Below are positions 6,016-14,201 of a stretch of DNA of 14,347 nucleotides, in pieces. The stretch covers positions 1 through 14,347 of the forward strand of contig JAHHTU010000042.1 in assembly GCA_020024455.1 (NCBI GenBank). Direction: 5' to 3'. The DNA is from Anaerotignum sp. GTDB taxonomy: Bacteria; Bacillota; Clostridia; Lachnospirales; Anaerotignaceae. Below the pieces are notes generated by a model. It saw only the letters and a program-made list of their open reading frames with translations. It was not told the DNA's origin and searched no databases. Positions within the stretch are counted from its first letter, which is position 1; each line of letters opens with the position of its first letter. A program made the position numbers and the translations under genes.

Positions 6016-6066
6016 AAAAAAAGCCGAGGAGATTTTCAAACAGCAGTAAAATCCCTCGGTTTTTTG
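6016..6066 (+). terminator. Rho-independent terminator of prpE
   Basis: CCGAGG (6024-6029) pairs with CCTCGG (6054-6059), then, past one bulged A, GATTTT (6031-6036) pairs with AAAATC (6048-6053). A T-tract follows and an A-tract precedes. Confidence 0.85.
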
Positions 6067-6091
6067 TCATAGAAAAAGGATTTTTTATCAT
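6064..6091 (+). promoter_or_regulatory. Probable sigma-A promoter of dgt
   Basis: TTGTCA (6064-6069) and TATCAT (6086-6091) are 16 bp apart, five of six bases matching consensus in each. The -35 box lies in the T-tract of the prpE terminator. The -10 sequence is identical to that of the rnpB promoter. Confidence 0.5.
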
Positions 6092-6146
6092 AAAAATTGT
6101 ATTGTATGGATAAAGGAGAAACAAAATCGCAAAAGGAGGGATTGTG

Positions 6147-7157
6147 ATGCAATATCGCTTGCAACAGGAACAATGGGAAGCACAACGCCTATCTGCGTGT
6201 GCCGTAAAAAGTACGCAAACCAAGGGCAGATTACGGGAAGAACCCAAGTGTGAAATCCGTACGGATTTCCAAAGAGATAGAGATAGAATCTTACATTGTA
6301 AAGCATTTCGACGCATGAAACATAAAACACAGGTGTTTATATCCCCCGAAGGCGACCATTACCGCACCCGTTTGACGCATACATTGGAAGTGGCACAGAT
6401 TGCCAGAACCATTGCAAGAGCATTATGTTTGAATGAGGATTTGACAGAAGCCATTGCTTTGGGGCATGACTTGGGGCATACGCCGTTTGGTCATGCCGGC
6501 GAACGCAAATTAGATGTCCTGTGTCAGGAAATGGGCGGTTTTACACATAATGCACAAAGTTTGCGTGTGGTGGATTGTTTGGAAAAAGAGGGTAAAGGTT
6601 TGAATTTGACTTGGGAGGTCAGAGATGGCATTTTACACCATCGCACAAGCGGAAATCCTGCAACGTTGGAGGGGAAAGTGGTGCAGTTGGCAGATAAAAT
6701 TGCATATACCAACCATGACATTGACGATGCCATACGGGCAGGTATGCTCAAGGAAACGGATATTCCCAAAGAATATGTCGAAAAAATGGGGCATACATCA
6801 AGTCAGCGTATCAATGCCATGATACGGGATACCATATATCATAGCACAGATGTTTGTGATGTTCGTATGAGCGATGATATGAGAAAGGCATTGAAAGGCT
6901 TGCGGGCATTTATGTTTCGACAGGTGTATCAAAGCCCTGTGGCATTGCAGGAGCAAACAAAGGCAGAAAAAATTGTGGAAGATTTATTTTATTACTACAT
7001 GGAATATCCACAGCAAATGCATCATGAATTTCTGCAATTTATGGAACAGGGACAAACCAAAATGCGGACAGTATGCGATTATATCGCTTGCATGACAGAC
7101 CGTTTTGCAGTGGCAAGATTTCAAAAACTCTTTATTCCAAAAGCATGGAATGTGTAA
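6147..7157 (+). CDS. dgt: Deoxyguanosinetriphosphate triphosphohydrolase-like protein (HD-domain dNTPase)
   Basis: A 336-residue HD-superfamily enzyme that by family removes triphosphate from dGTP or other dNTPs, limiting nucleotide pools. Seen in the sequence: FRRMKHKTQVF, then HYRTRLTHTLEV with His78, GHDLGHTPFGHAGE with the His107-Asp108 pair, and LADKIAYTNHDIDDA with the closing metal-ligand Asp (about 183). These are the hallmark boxes of bacterial dGTPases; the length fits the shorter Firmicute type rather than the roughly 500-residue E. coli enzyme. The ATG at 6147 lies seven bases after AGGAGG; a GTG immediately before it is too close. It lies just upstream of dnaG-rpoD, a placement common in clostridia, which links dNTP control to priming. 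A short hairpin at 7278-7303 separates it from dnaG. Confidence 0.92.
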   Translation: MQYRLQQEQWEAQRLSACAVKSTQTKGRLREEPKCEIRTDFQRDRDRILHCKAFRRMKHKTQVFISPEGDHYRTRLTHTLEVAQIARTIARALCLNEDLTEAIALGHDLGHTPFGHAGERKLDVLCQEMGGFTHNAQSLRVVDCLEKEGKGLNLTWEVRDGILHHRTSGNPATLEGKVVQLADKIAYTNHDIDDAIRAGMLKETDIPKEYVEKMGHTSSQRINAMIRDTIYHSTDVCDVRMSDDMRKALKGLRAFMFRQVYQSPVALQEQTKAEKIVEDLFYYYMEYPQQMHHEFLQFMEQGQTKMRTVCDYIACMTDRFAVARFQKLFIPKAWNV

Positions 7158-7192
7158 AAATTTATGGTTGAATGTTTGAGAAAAAAGCGGTT

Positions 7193-7221
7193 TTGGGATA
7201 GAGTTTTTGTTCAAGTATACA
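7193..7221 (+). promoter_or_regulatory. Candidate promoter of dnaG-rpoD
   Basis: TTGGGA (7193-7198) and TATACA (7216-7221) are 17 bp apart, four of six matches in each box. If used, the leader of about 130 nt would contain the hairpin at 7278-7303. No better promoter is seen between dgt and dnaG. Confidence 0.35.
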
Positions 7222-7277
7222 AAACGCAAAACAAAAGCAGGATTTTTCAAAAGAAATGTCGAAATGGAATACCAAAT

Positions 7278-7303
7278 AAAAGGAAGTGTAACAGCTTCCT
7301 TTT
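7278..7303 (+). terminator. Terminator-like hairpin before dnaG
   Basis: AAAAGGAAG (7278-7286) pairs perfectly with CTTCCTTTT (7295-7303) around eight bases. Only four T sit at the end of the stem, followed by GCGTTGTTT, so termination may be partial. It could end dgt transcripts or attenuate transcription into dnaG. Confidence 0.5.
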
Positions 7304-7360
7304 GCGTTGTTTATAAAAAAGAGTTACGAAATGTATGCAAACCAGAAAGGAGGAATCATA

Positions 7361-9139
7361 TTGCGATACCCAAGGGAGCTGATTGAAGAAATCCGTATGC
7401 AAAATGACATCGTAGAAATCATATCGCAATATGTACCCCTCAAACAAAAAGGAAATTCTTATTTTGGGCTTTGTCCGTTTCATCATGAGCGAACACCTTC
7501 TTTTTCCGTCAACAGCGAAAAACAGTTTTATTATTGTTTTGGCTGTGGGGCATCGGGGAATGTATATAGTTTTCTGATGGAGATGGAAAATTATGATTTC
7601 AAAGAGGCTGTGCAGGCATTGGCGGAGCGGGTGCATATCACACTGCCCAAAGAAGAACTTTCCGGACAAGCATTGGCAATGGAACAGCTCAAAGCAAGAC
7701 TGTTTGAAATGCATAAATTGGCAGGGCGATTTTATTACGATACCCTGCAGTCAGAGGCGGGCAGTTATGCCAAAAAATATATTGGAAAACGGAAGATACA
7801 ACAAAATGTGGCAAGAAAATTCGGCATTGGATATGCTTCCAATCAAAGACAGACATTGTATGACTATTTGACACAAAAAGGTTTTTCTGTGGAAGATATG
7901 CAAAAAGGCGGATTGGTGTTACCAAACAAAGACGGCAGTGGGTATCATGACCGTTTTCGCAATCGGTTGATGTTTCCGATATTTGATGCACAGGCAAGGG
8001 TTGTGGGCTTTGGCGGCAGAATATTGGCAGATGGAGAACCAAAGTATCTCAATTCCCCTGAAACGCCGATATTTAGCAAAAGCCGCAATTTATATGGCTT
8101 GCATTTGGCAAAAGCCTCCAAAAGGAAAGAATGGATATTGGTAGAAGGGTATATGGACATGATTTCCGTATACCAAGCAGGATTTCATAATGTGGTAGCG
8201 TCATTGGGAACGGCATTCAATGCAGACCATGCCATGACACTCAAAAAATACGCCGAAGATGTGATATTGCTGTATGACAGCGATGAGGCTGGGACAAATG
8301 CGGCATTGCGGGCAATCCCCGTTTTGGTGGAACATGGTTTTGGGGTGCGTGTGACACAAGTACCCGATGGCAAAGACCCCGATGCTTTTATCAAACAATA
8401 TGGAAATGTTGCATTTTCAAAGCTCTTGGTAGATGCTGTACATTATATTTCATTTGAAATTGCTTGTATCAAACGAAATTATAATTTGGATATTCCGGAG
8501 CATCGGGTACGATTTGCCACAGAAGCGGCAAAAATACTTTCCGGTATGGAAAGTGAGATTGAGCGTAATGTCTATACCGCAGAAGTCAGCCGTATGACAG
8601 GCGTGGAAGAAAGTGCCATACAAACAGAAATACAAAAACTGCAACAAAAAGCAGATACGGCATATTGGAAAGAGGCAGAACGAAAACGCATACAAAAACA
8701 AAAAGCGTATATTGCACAGGATATAGAAGAAAAAGGTGTCATAGACGCACAGAAAAATTTGTTGTATTTGGCGGCAAACCAGCGTGCGGTATATGATGCA
8801 CTGCAACCCATATTGCAAACACAAGATTTTCCGACAACGGTGTATCAAAAAGCATGGGGGTATATTGGTATATTATGGAAACAACACGATACCGTATTTC
8901 CTGCGGAGTTGCTGAACTTTTTTGAAACCACGCAGGAACAGCAACGCATCGGAGAAGTGTTTGCGGCACAACCACCCACAGATACGCAGTTTGATTTGCA
9001 AAAAGCAGTCAATGAGGCAGTCAAAGTATTGAAACGAGCTTATATCGAAAAAATGTCAACGCAAGTCAAAACAGCGGAAGAAATACAGGATTTGGTGGAA
9101 CAAAAAAGAAATTTAGACAAATTGCATATTACAATATGA
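7361..9139 (+). CDS. dnaG: DNA primase DnaG
   Basis: A 592-residue primase that makes RNA primers at the replication fork with the replicative helicase. The N-terminal CHC2 zinc finger shows Cys38, His41, Cys59 and Cys62 (LCPFHHERTPSF, then FYYCFGCGASGN). The catalytic core follows, with FRNRLMFPIFD and GRIL..GEPKYLNSPETP. The TOPRIM domain shows LVEGYMDMIS with its Glu near residue 264 and LLYDSDEAG near 305, with the metal-binding Asp pair. A helical C-terminal helicase-binding region ends the protein. The best start is TTG at 7361, seven bases after AAAGGAGG, giving the usual MRYPRELIEEIR-like N terminus; an in-frame TTG at 7307 has no ribosome binding site and would add 18 atypical residues. 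rpoD follows after 42 bases, the conserved dnaG-rpoD operon. Confidence 0.97.
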   Translation: MRYPRELIEEIRMQNDIVEIISQYVPLKQKGNSYFGLCPFHHERTPSFSVNSEKQFYYCFGCGASGNVYSFLMEMENYDFKEAVQALAERVHITLPKEELSGQALAMEQLKARLFEMHKLAGRFYYDTLQSEAGSYAKKYIGKRKIQQNVARKFGIGYASNQRQTLYDYLTQKGFSVEDMQKGGLVLPNKDGSGYHDRFRNRLMFPIFDAQARVVGFGGRILADGEPKYLNSPETPIFSKSRNLYGLHLAKASKRKEWILVEGYMDMISVYQAGFHNVVASLGTAFNADHAMTLKKYAEDVILLYDSDEAGTNAALRAIPVLVEHGFGVRVTQVPDGKDPDAFIKQYGNVAFSKLLVDAVHYISFEIACIKRNYNLDIPEHRVRFATEAAKILSGMESEIERNVYTAEVSRMTGVEESAIQTEIQKLQQKADTAYWKEAERKRIQKQKAYIAQDIEEKGVIDAQKNLLYLAANQRAVYDALQPILQTQDFPTTVYQKAWGYIGILWKQHDTVFPAELLNFFETTQEQQRIGEVFAAQPPTDTQFDLQKAVNEAVKVLKRAYIEKMSTQVKTAEEIQDLVEQKRNLDKLHITI

Positions 9140-9181
9140 TATGGTTAGACTGATAAGGAACACAAGAAAGGGAGGATTGCG

Positions 9182-10258
9182 GTGAAATCCGTCGAAGAAA
9201 CTACGTTATTGACCAGATTGGAAGAACTGGTTGCCATGGGCAAAAAGAAAAAGGGTGTATTGGAATATAAAGAGGTCAGTGACCATTTGGCGGATTTGGA
9301 TTTAGACCCAGACCGCATTGACCGAATTTATGAATATTTGGAAACACAAGGCATTGATATTTTGGGCAATTTGGAAGCCGAAGAAGAAGAAATCGAAAAA
9401 GATTTGGATTTGACATTGCCCGAAGGCATCAACATTGATGACCCTGTCAGAATGTATTTGAAAGAAATCGGGAAAGTCCCTTTGCTTTCTGCGGACGAAG
9501 AGGTCGAATTGGCACGCCGCATGGAAGAAGGCGACGAATACGCAAAGAAAAAATTGGCGGAAGCCAATCTGCGTTTGGTTGTCAGCATTGCAAAGCGTTA
9601 TGTCGGCAGAGGTATGCTGTTCTTGGATTTGATTCAAGAGGGGAACTTGGGCTTGATTAAAGCGGTGGAAAAATTTGACTACCATAAAGGGTATAAATTC
9701 TCCACATATGCGACATGGTGGATTAGACAGGCGATTACCAGAGCCATTGCAGACCAAGCAAGAACCATTCGTATCCCTGTGCATATGGTGGAAACCATCA
9801 ACAAGTTAATCCGTATTTCCAGACAGCTGTTGCAGGAGTTGGGCAGAGAACCCAGTGCGGAAGAATTGGCTGTGGAAATGCAAATGCCAGAAGAAAAAGT
9901 GCGTGAAATCATGAAGATTGCACAAGAACCCGTTTCTTTGGAAACACCCATCGGGGAAGAAGAAGACAGCCATTTGGGCGATTTCATTCCCGATGATGAT
10001 ATTCCCGCACCCGCAGAGGCAGCCGCATTTACATTGTTGAAAGAACAACTGATTGAAGTATTGGATACTTTGACAGAACGAGAAGAGAAAGTATTGCGTT
10101 TGCGTTTTGGTTTAGACGATGGACGTGCAAGAACATTGGAAGAAGTTGGGAAAGAATTTAACGTTACCAGAGAACGTATCCGTCAGATTGAAGCAAAGGC
10201 ATTGCGAAAACTGCGTCACCCCAGCCGCAGCAAAAAATTAAAAGATTATTTGGAATAA
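9182..10258 (+). CDS. rpoD: RNA polymerase primary sigma factor (sigma-70/sigma-A)
   Basis: A 358-residue housekeeping sigma factor that directs core RNA polymerase to -10/-35 promoters. Seen: a short acidic region 1.1; region 1.2 with DPVRMYLKEIGKVPLLS (about 86-102); region 2 with NLRLVVSIAKRYVGRGM, FLDLIQEGNLGLIKAVEKFD and YKFSTYATWWIRQAITRAI; region 3; and region 4.2 with TLEEVGKEFNVTRERIRQIE followed by KALRKLRHPSRSKKL. The large non-conserved insert of the E. coli protein is absent, as is usual in Firmicutes. The start is GTG at 9182, six bases after AGGGAGG. It is co-transcribed with dnaG and followed by a hairpin terminator before trmK. Promoters seen in the window (TTGACA/TATCAT, TTGTCT/TATAAT) fit this factor. 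Confidence 0.98.
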   Translation: MKSVEETTLLTRLEELVAMGKKKKGVLEYKEVSDHLADLDLDPDRIDRIYEYLETQGIDILGNLEAEEEEIEKDLDLTLPEGINIDDPVRMYLKEIGKVPLLSADEEVELARRMEEGDEYAKKKLAEANLRLVVSIAKRYVGRGMLFLDLIQEGNLGLIKAVEKFDYHKGYKFSTYATWWIRQAITRAIADQARTIRIPVHMVETINKLIRISRQLLQELGREPSAEELAVEMQMPEEKVREIMKIAQEPVSLETPIGEEEDSHLGDFIPDDDIPAPAEAAAFTLLKEQLIEVLDTLTEREEKVLRLRFGLDDGRARTLEEVGKEFNVTRERIRQIEAKALRKLRHPSRSKKLKDYLE

Positions 10259-10269
10259 AACATATACTT

Positions 10270-10305
10270 GGCAGGTGGCAAAACAAAGCGTCGCCTGCCG
10301 TTTTT
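10270..10305 (+). terminator. Rho-independent terminator after rpoD
   Basis: GGCAGGTG (10270-10277) pairs with CGCCTGCC (10292-10299), one G-U pair, loop of 14, followed by GTTTTT. It separates dnaG-rpoD from trmK, perhaps with some read-through, since only about 20 bases lie between it and the trmK start and no promoter is obvious there. Confidence 0.75.
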
Positions 10306-10326
10306 GTAACAGAAAGGAAAACAAAT

Positions 10327-11016
10327 ATGGAAATTTCAAAGCGTTTGCAGACAGTGGCAGATTTGGTCAGTTATCCTGTGATGGCAGATATTGGCACAGA
10401 CCATGGTTATGTGCCTTTATATTTATATCAAAACGGAAAAGTGGAAAAAGCCTTTGCCTGTGATTTGAATCAACAGCCATTGGAAAAAGCAAAACAAAAC
10501 ATACAGATGGCAAATGCACAAAATGTGATTATTACCCGTTTGGGAAGCGGTTTGACACCCATTGCACCGCATGAAGTGCAAACGGCAGTGATTGCAGGTA
10601 TGGGCGGTATGTTGATGTTGCATATTTTGCAAGAAAGCAAAGAAGTGGTGGATAGTTTGGAGGAATTGATACTTTCTCCACAACATGACATAGATAAAGT
10701 CAGAAAATATATACATCGGATTGGGTTTGCCATCACAAAAGAGTTGATGGTCAAAGAAGACGGGAAGTATTACCATATTTTACAATGCCATAAAGGCAAG
10801 GAACAATATCAAACAGAAACGGCATATCAATACGGCGAAAAATTATTGCAGGCAAAAGATGCATTGCTTTGGGAACAGCTGGAAATCGAGCAAAAACAAT
10901 ACGAAACCGTCAAACATATATTGGAAAACAACCCAACTCAAAAAGCAACACAGCGTTTGGCAGAAATCAAACAAAAATTGCAGTGGATAAAGGAGGCAAA
11001 AGCATGGTACAAGTAA
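10327..11016 (+). CDS. trmK: tRNA (adenine(22)-N(1))-methyltransferase TrmK
   Basis: A 229-residue S-adenosylmethionine-dependent methyltransferase of the TrmK/YqfN (COG2384) family, which modifies A22 in the D-loop of tRNAs. The Rossmann motif I is ADIGTDHGYVPLYL (residues 20-33), followed by ACDLNQQPLEKAKQNI, where Asp46 should bind the SAM ribose, and VIAGMGGMLM at about 88-97. A C-terminal helical, coiled-coil-like region from about residue 165 matches the family's extended tail. The ATG at 10327 follows AGAAAGGA. It overlaps the Nif3-like gene by 13 bases, an arrangement known in Firmicutes (yqfN-yqfO), and shows no signal or membrane segment. Confidence 0.93.
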   Translation: MEISKRLQTVADLVSYPVMADIGTDHGYVPLYLYQNGKVEKAFACDLNQQPLEKAKQNIQMANAQNVIITRLGSGLTPIAPHEVQTAVIAGMGGMLMLHILQESKEVVDSLEELILSPQHDIDKVRKYIHRIGFAITKELMVKEDGKYYHILQCHKGKEQYQTETAYQYGEKLLQAKDALLWEQLEIEQKQYETVKHILENNPTQKATQRLAEIKQKLQWIKEAKAWYK

Positions 11017-12122
11017 AAGATATTGTTGCGGTGATGGAAGAAATTGCCCCACAACGTTTGGCAGAAAGTTGGGATAAAGTAGGGCTTGCGATTGGCAATC
11101 CGCAAAGTGAAGTCAAAAAAATACTGGTTGCCTTAGATGCAACAAAAGAAGTGATTGCAGAAGCCATTGCAAAAAAAGCAAATATGATTGTCACACATCA
11201 CCCGATGTTGTTGTTTCAGAAGATGGACAGCATCACAGCAAATACACCCTTGGGCAATAAAATTTATCAACTGATTGGAAATGATATTGCGGCTTTTTCT
11301 GCCCATACCAATTTGGATATTGCCAAAGGTGGTACAAATGATGTACTGGCGGAATTGATTGGTTTGCAGAATGTGGCATTGTTGGAAGTGACAGAACAGG
11401 AAGTCTTGCAAAAAATTGTGGTGTATGTTCCTGTATCGCATGAGCAGGTTGTCAGAGAAGCGATGTGTCAGGCGGGGGCAGGGCATATTGGCAACTATGC
11501 CGCTTGCACATTCGGCACAAAAGGAACGGGTACATTTTTGCCATTGGAAGGCACAAACCCTTATTTGGGTGCACAGGGCAAACTGGAATTTGCGGAAGAA
11601 ATCCGTCTGGAAACCATTGTACCAAAATCCAAAACAGCCGATGTCCTAAATGCCATGCATCAAGCACACCCATATGAAGAAGTGGCGTTCGATGTCTATA
11701 CGGTGGAACAGACAGGCAAACAAGAGGGGATTGGACGTATGGGCGAATTGCCGCAGGAAATGGAATTTTCCGCATTTGCCATGCTGTTGAAACAAAAATT
11801 AGGATTGGACAGTATTCGTTTGACGGGTGACCCGCATAAAATGATAAAGCGTGTGGGACTTTGCACAGGCAGTGGAGCGGAATTTTTATCTTTGGCACAC
11901 CAAAAGGGGGCTGATGTGTACTTGACAGGGGATATGAAATTCCATGAAGCACAAAAAGCCGTTGATGCCGGTATTTGTGTGGCAGATGTGACGCATTATG
12001 CAAGTGAAGTGCTGATTGTACCGGTGTTGCAGGATTTCTTGCAAAAAGCCGCACAGAAAAACGGTTGGAATTTGGAAGTCATCTGCTCTGATGTAAACGG
12101 GCAGACATTTTGGTCATTGTAA
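11004..12122 (+). CDS. Nif3-like dinuclear metal-center protein (YqfO type)
   Basis: A 372-residue NIF3 family protein, the same length class as B. subtilis YqfO. Metal-binding signatures are IVTHHPMLLF (His65, His66), FSAHTNLDIAKGGTND (His101, Asp105) and, near the C terminus, TGDMKFHEAQKAVDAG and DVTHYASE. Between the two NIF3 halves, about residues 125-235, lies the PII/CutA-like insert typical of the YqfO subgroup (IVVYVPVSHEQVVREAMCQAG, then HPYEEVAFDVY). The molecular role is not settled; a GTP cyclohydrolase 1 type 2 annotation is often copied without proof. The start is ATG 11004, after AAAGGAGG; the frame stays open 45 codons further upstream but only through trmK. It overlaps trmK by 13 bases, so coupled translation is likely. 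Confidence 0.92.
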   Translation: MVQVKDIVAVMEEIAPQRLAESWDKVGLAIGNPQSEVKKILVALDATKEVIAEAIAKKANMIVTHHPMLLFQKMDSITANTPLGNKIYQLIGNDIAAFSAHTNLDIAKGGTNDVLAELIGLQNVALLEVTEQEVLQKIVVYVPVSHEQVVREAMCQAGAGHIGNYAACTFGTKGTGTFLPLEGTNPYLGAQGKLEFAEEIRLETIVPKSKTADVLNAMHQAHPYEEVAFDVYTVEQTGKQEGIGRMGELPQEMEFSAFAMLLKQKLGLDSIRLTGDPHKMIKRVGLCTGSGAEFLSLAHQKGADVYLTGDMKFHEAQKAVDAGICVADVTHYASEVLIVPVLQDFLQKAAQKNGWNLEVICSDVNGQTFWSL

Positions 12123-12155
12123 AAAATTTATGGTTCACAAAGGAGGAGAAACATC

Positions 12156-13817
12156 ATGGAAACAAAGCAAGTGCGTGTCATGGGCAGAACATTGGAGATT
12201 ACAGAACAAACAACATTTGCCGATGTTGCAAAACAATGTGCAAATACCGTCAAAGGCCCTGTGTTGTTGGCAAGACAGAAAAACAAATTGCGGGAATTGG
12301 CAAAGCCCATACATACCACAGATGATATCACATTGTATGGTATGGAAAATGAAGATGCCATGCGTGTATATCGCAGAGGTGTGTTGTTTTTGATGGTCAA
12401 AGCAGTCCATGATGTGTTGGGTAAAGATGCTTTGGTGGTTGTGGAGCATTCTTTGGAAAAAAATATATATTGTGAAATCCGTCGTCCGGAAATTGCAATC
12501 ACAGACGATTTGATGACACAATTAGAAGAAAAAATGAAAGAGTATGTGCAAAAAGATTTGCCGATTTGTAAACGTACATTGCCAAAAGAAAAAGCCAGAG
12601 AAATTGCGACACAACAAGGAATGTATGACAAAGCGGAGTTGTTCCGTTATCGTCGTGCGTCGAATGTGAATATGTATGAAATGGACGGATTTTATGACTA
12701 TTTTTATGGATATATGCCACCGTCTGCGGGGTGCTTGCATATGTTTGCATTGATGGCATATGAAACCGGTTTTTTGGTACGGTTTCCTGACCCCAAAAAC
12801 CCAGATGTACTGCGTTCGTTCAGCAATCCTCAAAAAATCAGCAGTGTATTTTTGGAACAGATGCGTTGGTGTCAGTTGATGGGCGTGCAAAATGTGGCAG
12901 AATTGAACCGCACCATATCAAAGGGAAAATTCGGGGATTTGATTCGTATCAATGAGGCATTGCATGAAAAGAAAATTGCAGAAATTGCAGATAAGATACA
13001 CCAAAGAATAGACAAAGTGAAAGTTGTATTGATTGCAGGGCCATCTTCTTCGGGTAAAACATCATTTGCAAATCGTTTGTGTGTACAGTTGCAGGTTTTG
13101 GGTATCCGTCCACACAAAATTTCATTGGACGATTATTTTATCGAGCGTGACAAAACGCCTGTGGACGAAAACGGCAAAAAGAATTTTGAGCATATCAATG
13201 CTTTGGATTTACCTGTATTGAATAGAGATTTGAAAGCCTTGATTGCAGGAGAGGCTGTGGAATTACCTTCCTATAATTTTGTGATTGGCAAAAGAGAATA
13301 CCATGGCAATATGATACAGTTGCAGGAAGGGGAAATTTTGGTGGTAGAGGGGATTCATGGTTTGAATGATTTGTTGACATCGGAAATCCCCAAAGAACAG
13401 AAATTCAAAATATTCATCAGTGCCATGACACAGTTGAATGTGGATAACCATAACCGCATTTCCACAGCAGACAGCCGTTTAATCCGTCGTATGGTGCGGG
13501 ATTATCAATTCCGTGGCAGAGATGCGGCAACGACCATTCGCACATGGAACGATGTGACAGACGGCGAGGCACAAAACATATTCCCGTATCAGGAAAATGC
13601 AGATGCCATATTCAATTCCGCAACCATATATGAGTTGAGCGTATTAAAGCAATATGCAGAACCGCAATTATTCAATATTGACGAAAGCCAGCCGGAATAT
13701 ATCACAGCAAAACGCCTGATTAAATTTTTGGGCTATTTCTTGGCAGCACCCGCAACAGAAATCCCGAACAATTCTTTGATGAAAGAATTTGTGGGTGGTA
13801 GTTGTTTTAAGGTTTGA
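12156..13817 (+). CDS. Uridine kinase-like nucleoside kinase fused to a ThrRS-like N-terminal region
   Basis: A 553-residue protein. Residues about 1-65 resemble a TGS domain (VRVMGRTLEITEQTTFADVA). Residues about 70-220 resemble the second domain of threonyl-tRNA synthetase, including a basic helical segment and MDGFYDYFYGYMPPSAG, but the editing-site HxxxH is replaced by hydrophobic residues (GVLFLMVKAV), so editing is not expected. The C-terminal half is a P-loop kinase of the uridine kinase/phosphoribulokinase superfamily: Walker A GPSSSGKTS (295-303), DDYFIERDKTP, NFEHINALD, LVVEGIHGLND, RRMVRDYQFRGRDAATTI. It should phosphorylate a nucleoside or similar small molecule with ATP; the true substrate is unknown. 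The ATG at 12156 follows AAGGAGGAG. It begins 33 bases after the Nif3-like gene, and its stop codon lies inside the rnpB promoter. Confidence 0.88.
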   Translation: METKQVRVMGRTLEITEQTTFADVAKQCANTVKGPVLLARQKNKLRELAKPIHTTDDITLYGMENEDAMRVYRRGVLFLMVKAVHDVLGKDALVVVEHSLEKNIYCEIRRPEIAITDDLMTQLEEKMKEYVQKDLPICKRTLPKEKAREIATQQGMYDKAELFRYRRASNVNMYEMDGFYDYFYGYMPPSAGCLHMFALMAYETGFLVRFPDPKNPDVLRSFSNPQKISSVFLEQMRWCQLMGVQNVAELNRTISKGKFGDLIRINEALHEKKIAEIADKIHQRIDKVKVVLIAGPSSSGKTSFANRLCVQLQVLGIRPHKISLDDYFIERDKTPVDENGKKNFEHINALDLPVLNRDLKALIAGEAVELPSYNFVIGKREYHGNMIQLQEGEILVVEGIHGLNDLLTSEIPKEQKFKIFISAMTQLNVDNHNRISTADSRLIRRMVRDYQFRGRDAATTIRTWNDVTDGEAQNIFPYQENADAIFNSATIYELSVLKQYAEPQLFNIDESQPEYITAKRLIKFLGYFLAAPATEIPNNSLMKEFVGGSCFKV

Positions 13818-13842
13818 CAAAATCAGATACATTGTGTATCAT
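13814..13842 (+). promoter_or_regulatory. Promoter of rnpB (sigma-A)
   Basis: A consensus TTGACA (13814-13819) is separated by exactly 17 bp from TATCAT (13837-13842), five of six matches. The start point would be about 13849-13850, at the 5' end of the RNase P RNA. The -35 box includes the TGA stop (13815-13817) of the kinase gene. Confidence 0.85.
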
Positions 13843-13849
13843 ACTATAT

Positions 13850-14186
13850 GGAGTAGGCTGGACAGTCGCACTGTGCTTGCATGGTGAGGAAAGTCCGGGC
13901 TTCATAGAGCAGGGTGCCGGCTAACGGCCGGTGGAGGCGACTCTAAGGATAGTGCAACAGAAATAAACCGCCTGTCATGTGCAGGTAAGGCTGGAAAGGT
14001 GGGGTAAGAGCCCACCGTCTGCTTGGTAACAAGCAGGGCTATGTAAACCCCACCCGAAGCAAGACGAAAGAGGAATAAAGAGGTTGCTCGCTTCTCCTCA
14101 CAAAAAAGTCGCATGATGCTGTTGGCAACAACAGACCAAGATAGATGGCTGTCCACGACAGAACCCGGCTTACAGGTCTGCTCCTT
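13850..14186 (+). ncRNA. rnpB: RNase P RNA, bacterial type A
   Basis: The catalytic RNA that matures the 5' end of tRNAs. Conserved blocks in order: GAGGAAAGTCCGGGCTTCAT (P4 5' strand), GCAGGGTGCCGGCTAACGGC, ACAGAAATAAACCGCC, GGTGGGGTAAGAGCCCACC (P10/P11), TGGTAACA (P12 loop), TGTAAACCCCACCCGAAGCA, GATGGCTGTCCACGACAGAA and CCCGGCTTACA (P4 3' strand). The ends are set by helix P1: GAGTAG at 13851 pairs with CTGCTC at 14178-14183. The CCGGGCTTCATAGAGCAGGGTGCC segment closely follows the E. coli type A pattern and not the Bacillus type B pattern, which argues for Clostridia rather than Bacilli. It has its own promoter and terminator. Confidence 0.97.
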
Positions 14187-14201
14187 TATCCAAGATATAC
14201 C

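Noticed and set aside
7307..7360. An 18-codon N-terminal extension of DnaG from an upstream TTG
   Set aside because: No ribosome binding site; the sequence includes the AAAGGAGG used by the TTG at 7361, and DnaG proteins normally begin at that point.
10869..11003. A 45-codon extension of the Nif3-like protein
   Set aside because: It lies wholly inside trmK in another frame; ATG 11004 has AAAGGAGG and gives the usual YqfO length.
11452..12054. A 200-codon minus-strand frame
   Set aside because: Antisense of the well-supported Nif3-like gene; no domain and His/Pro-rich shadow composition.
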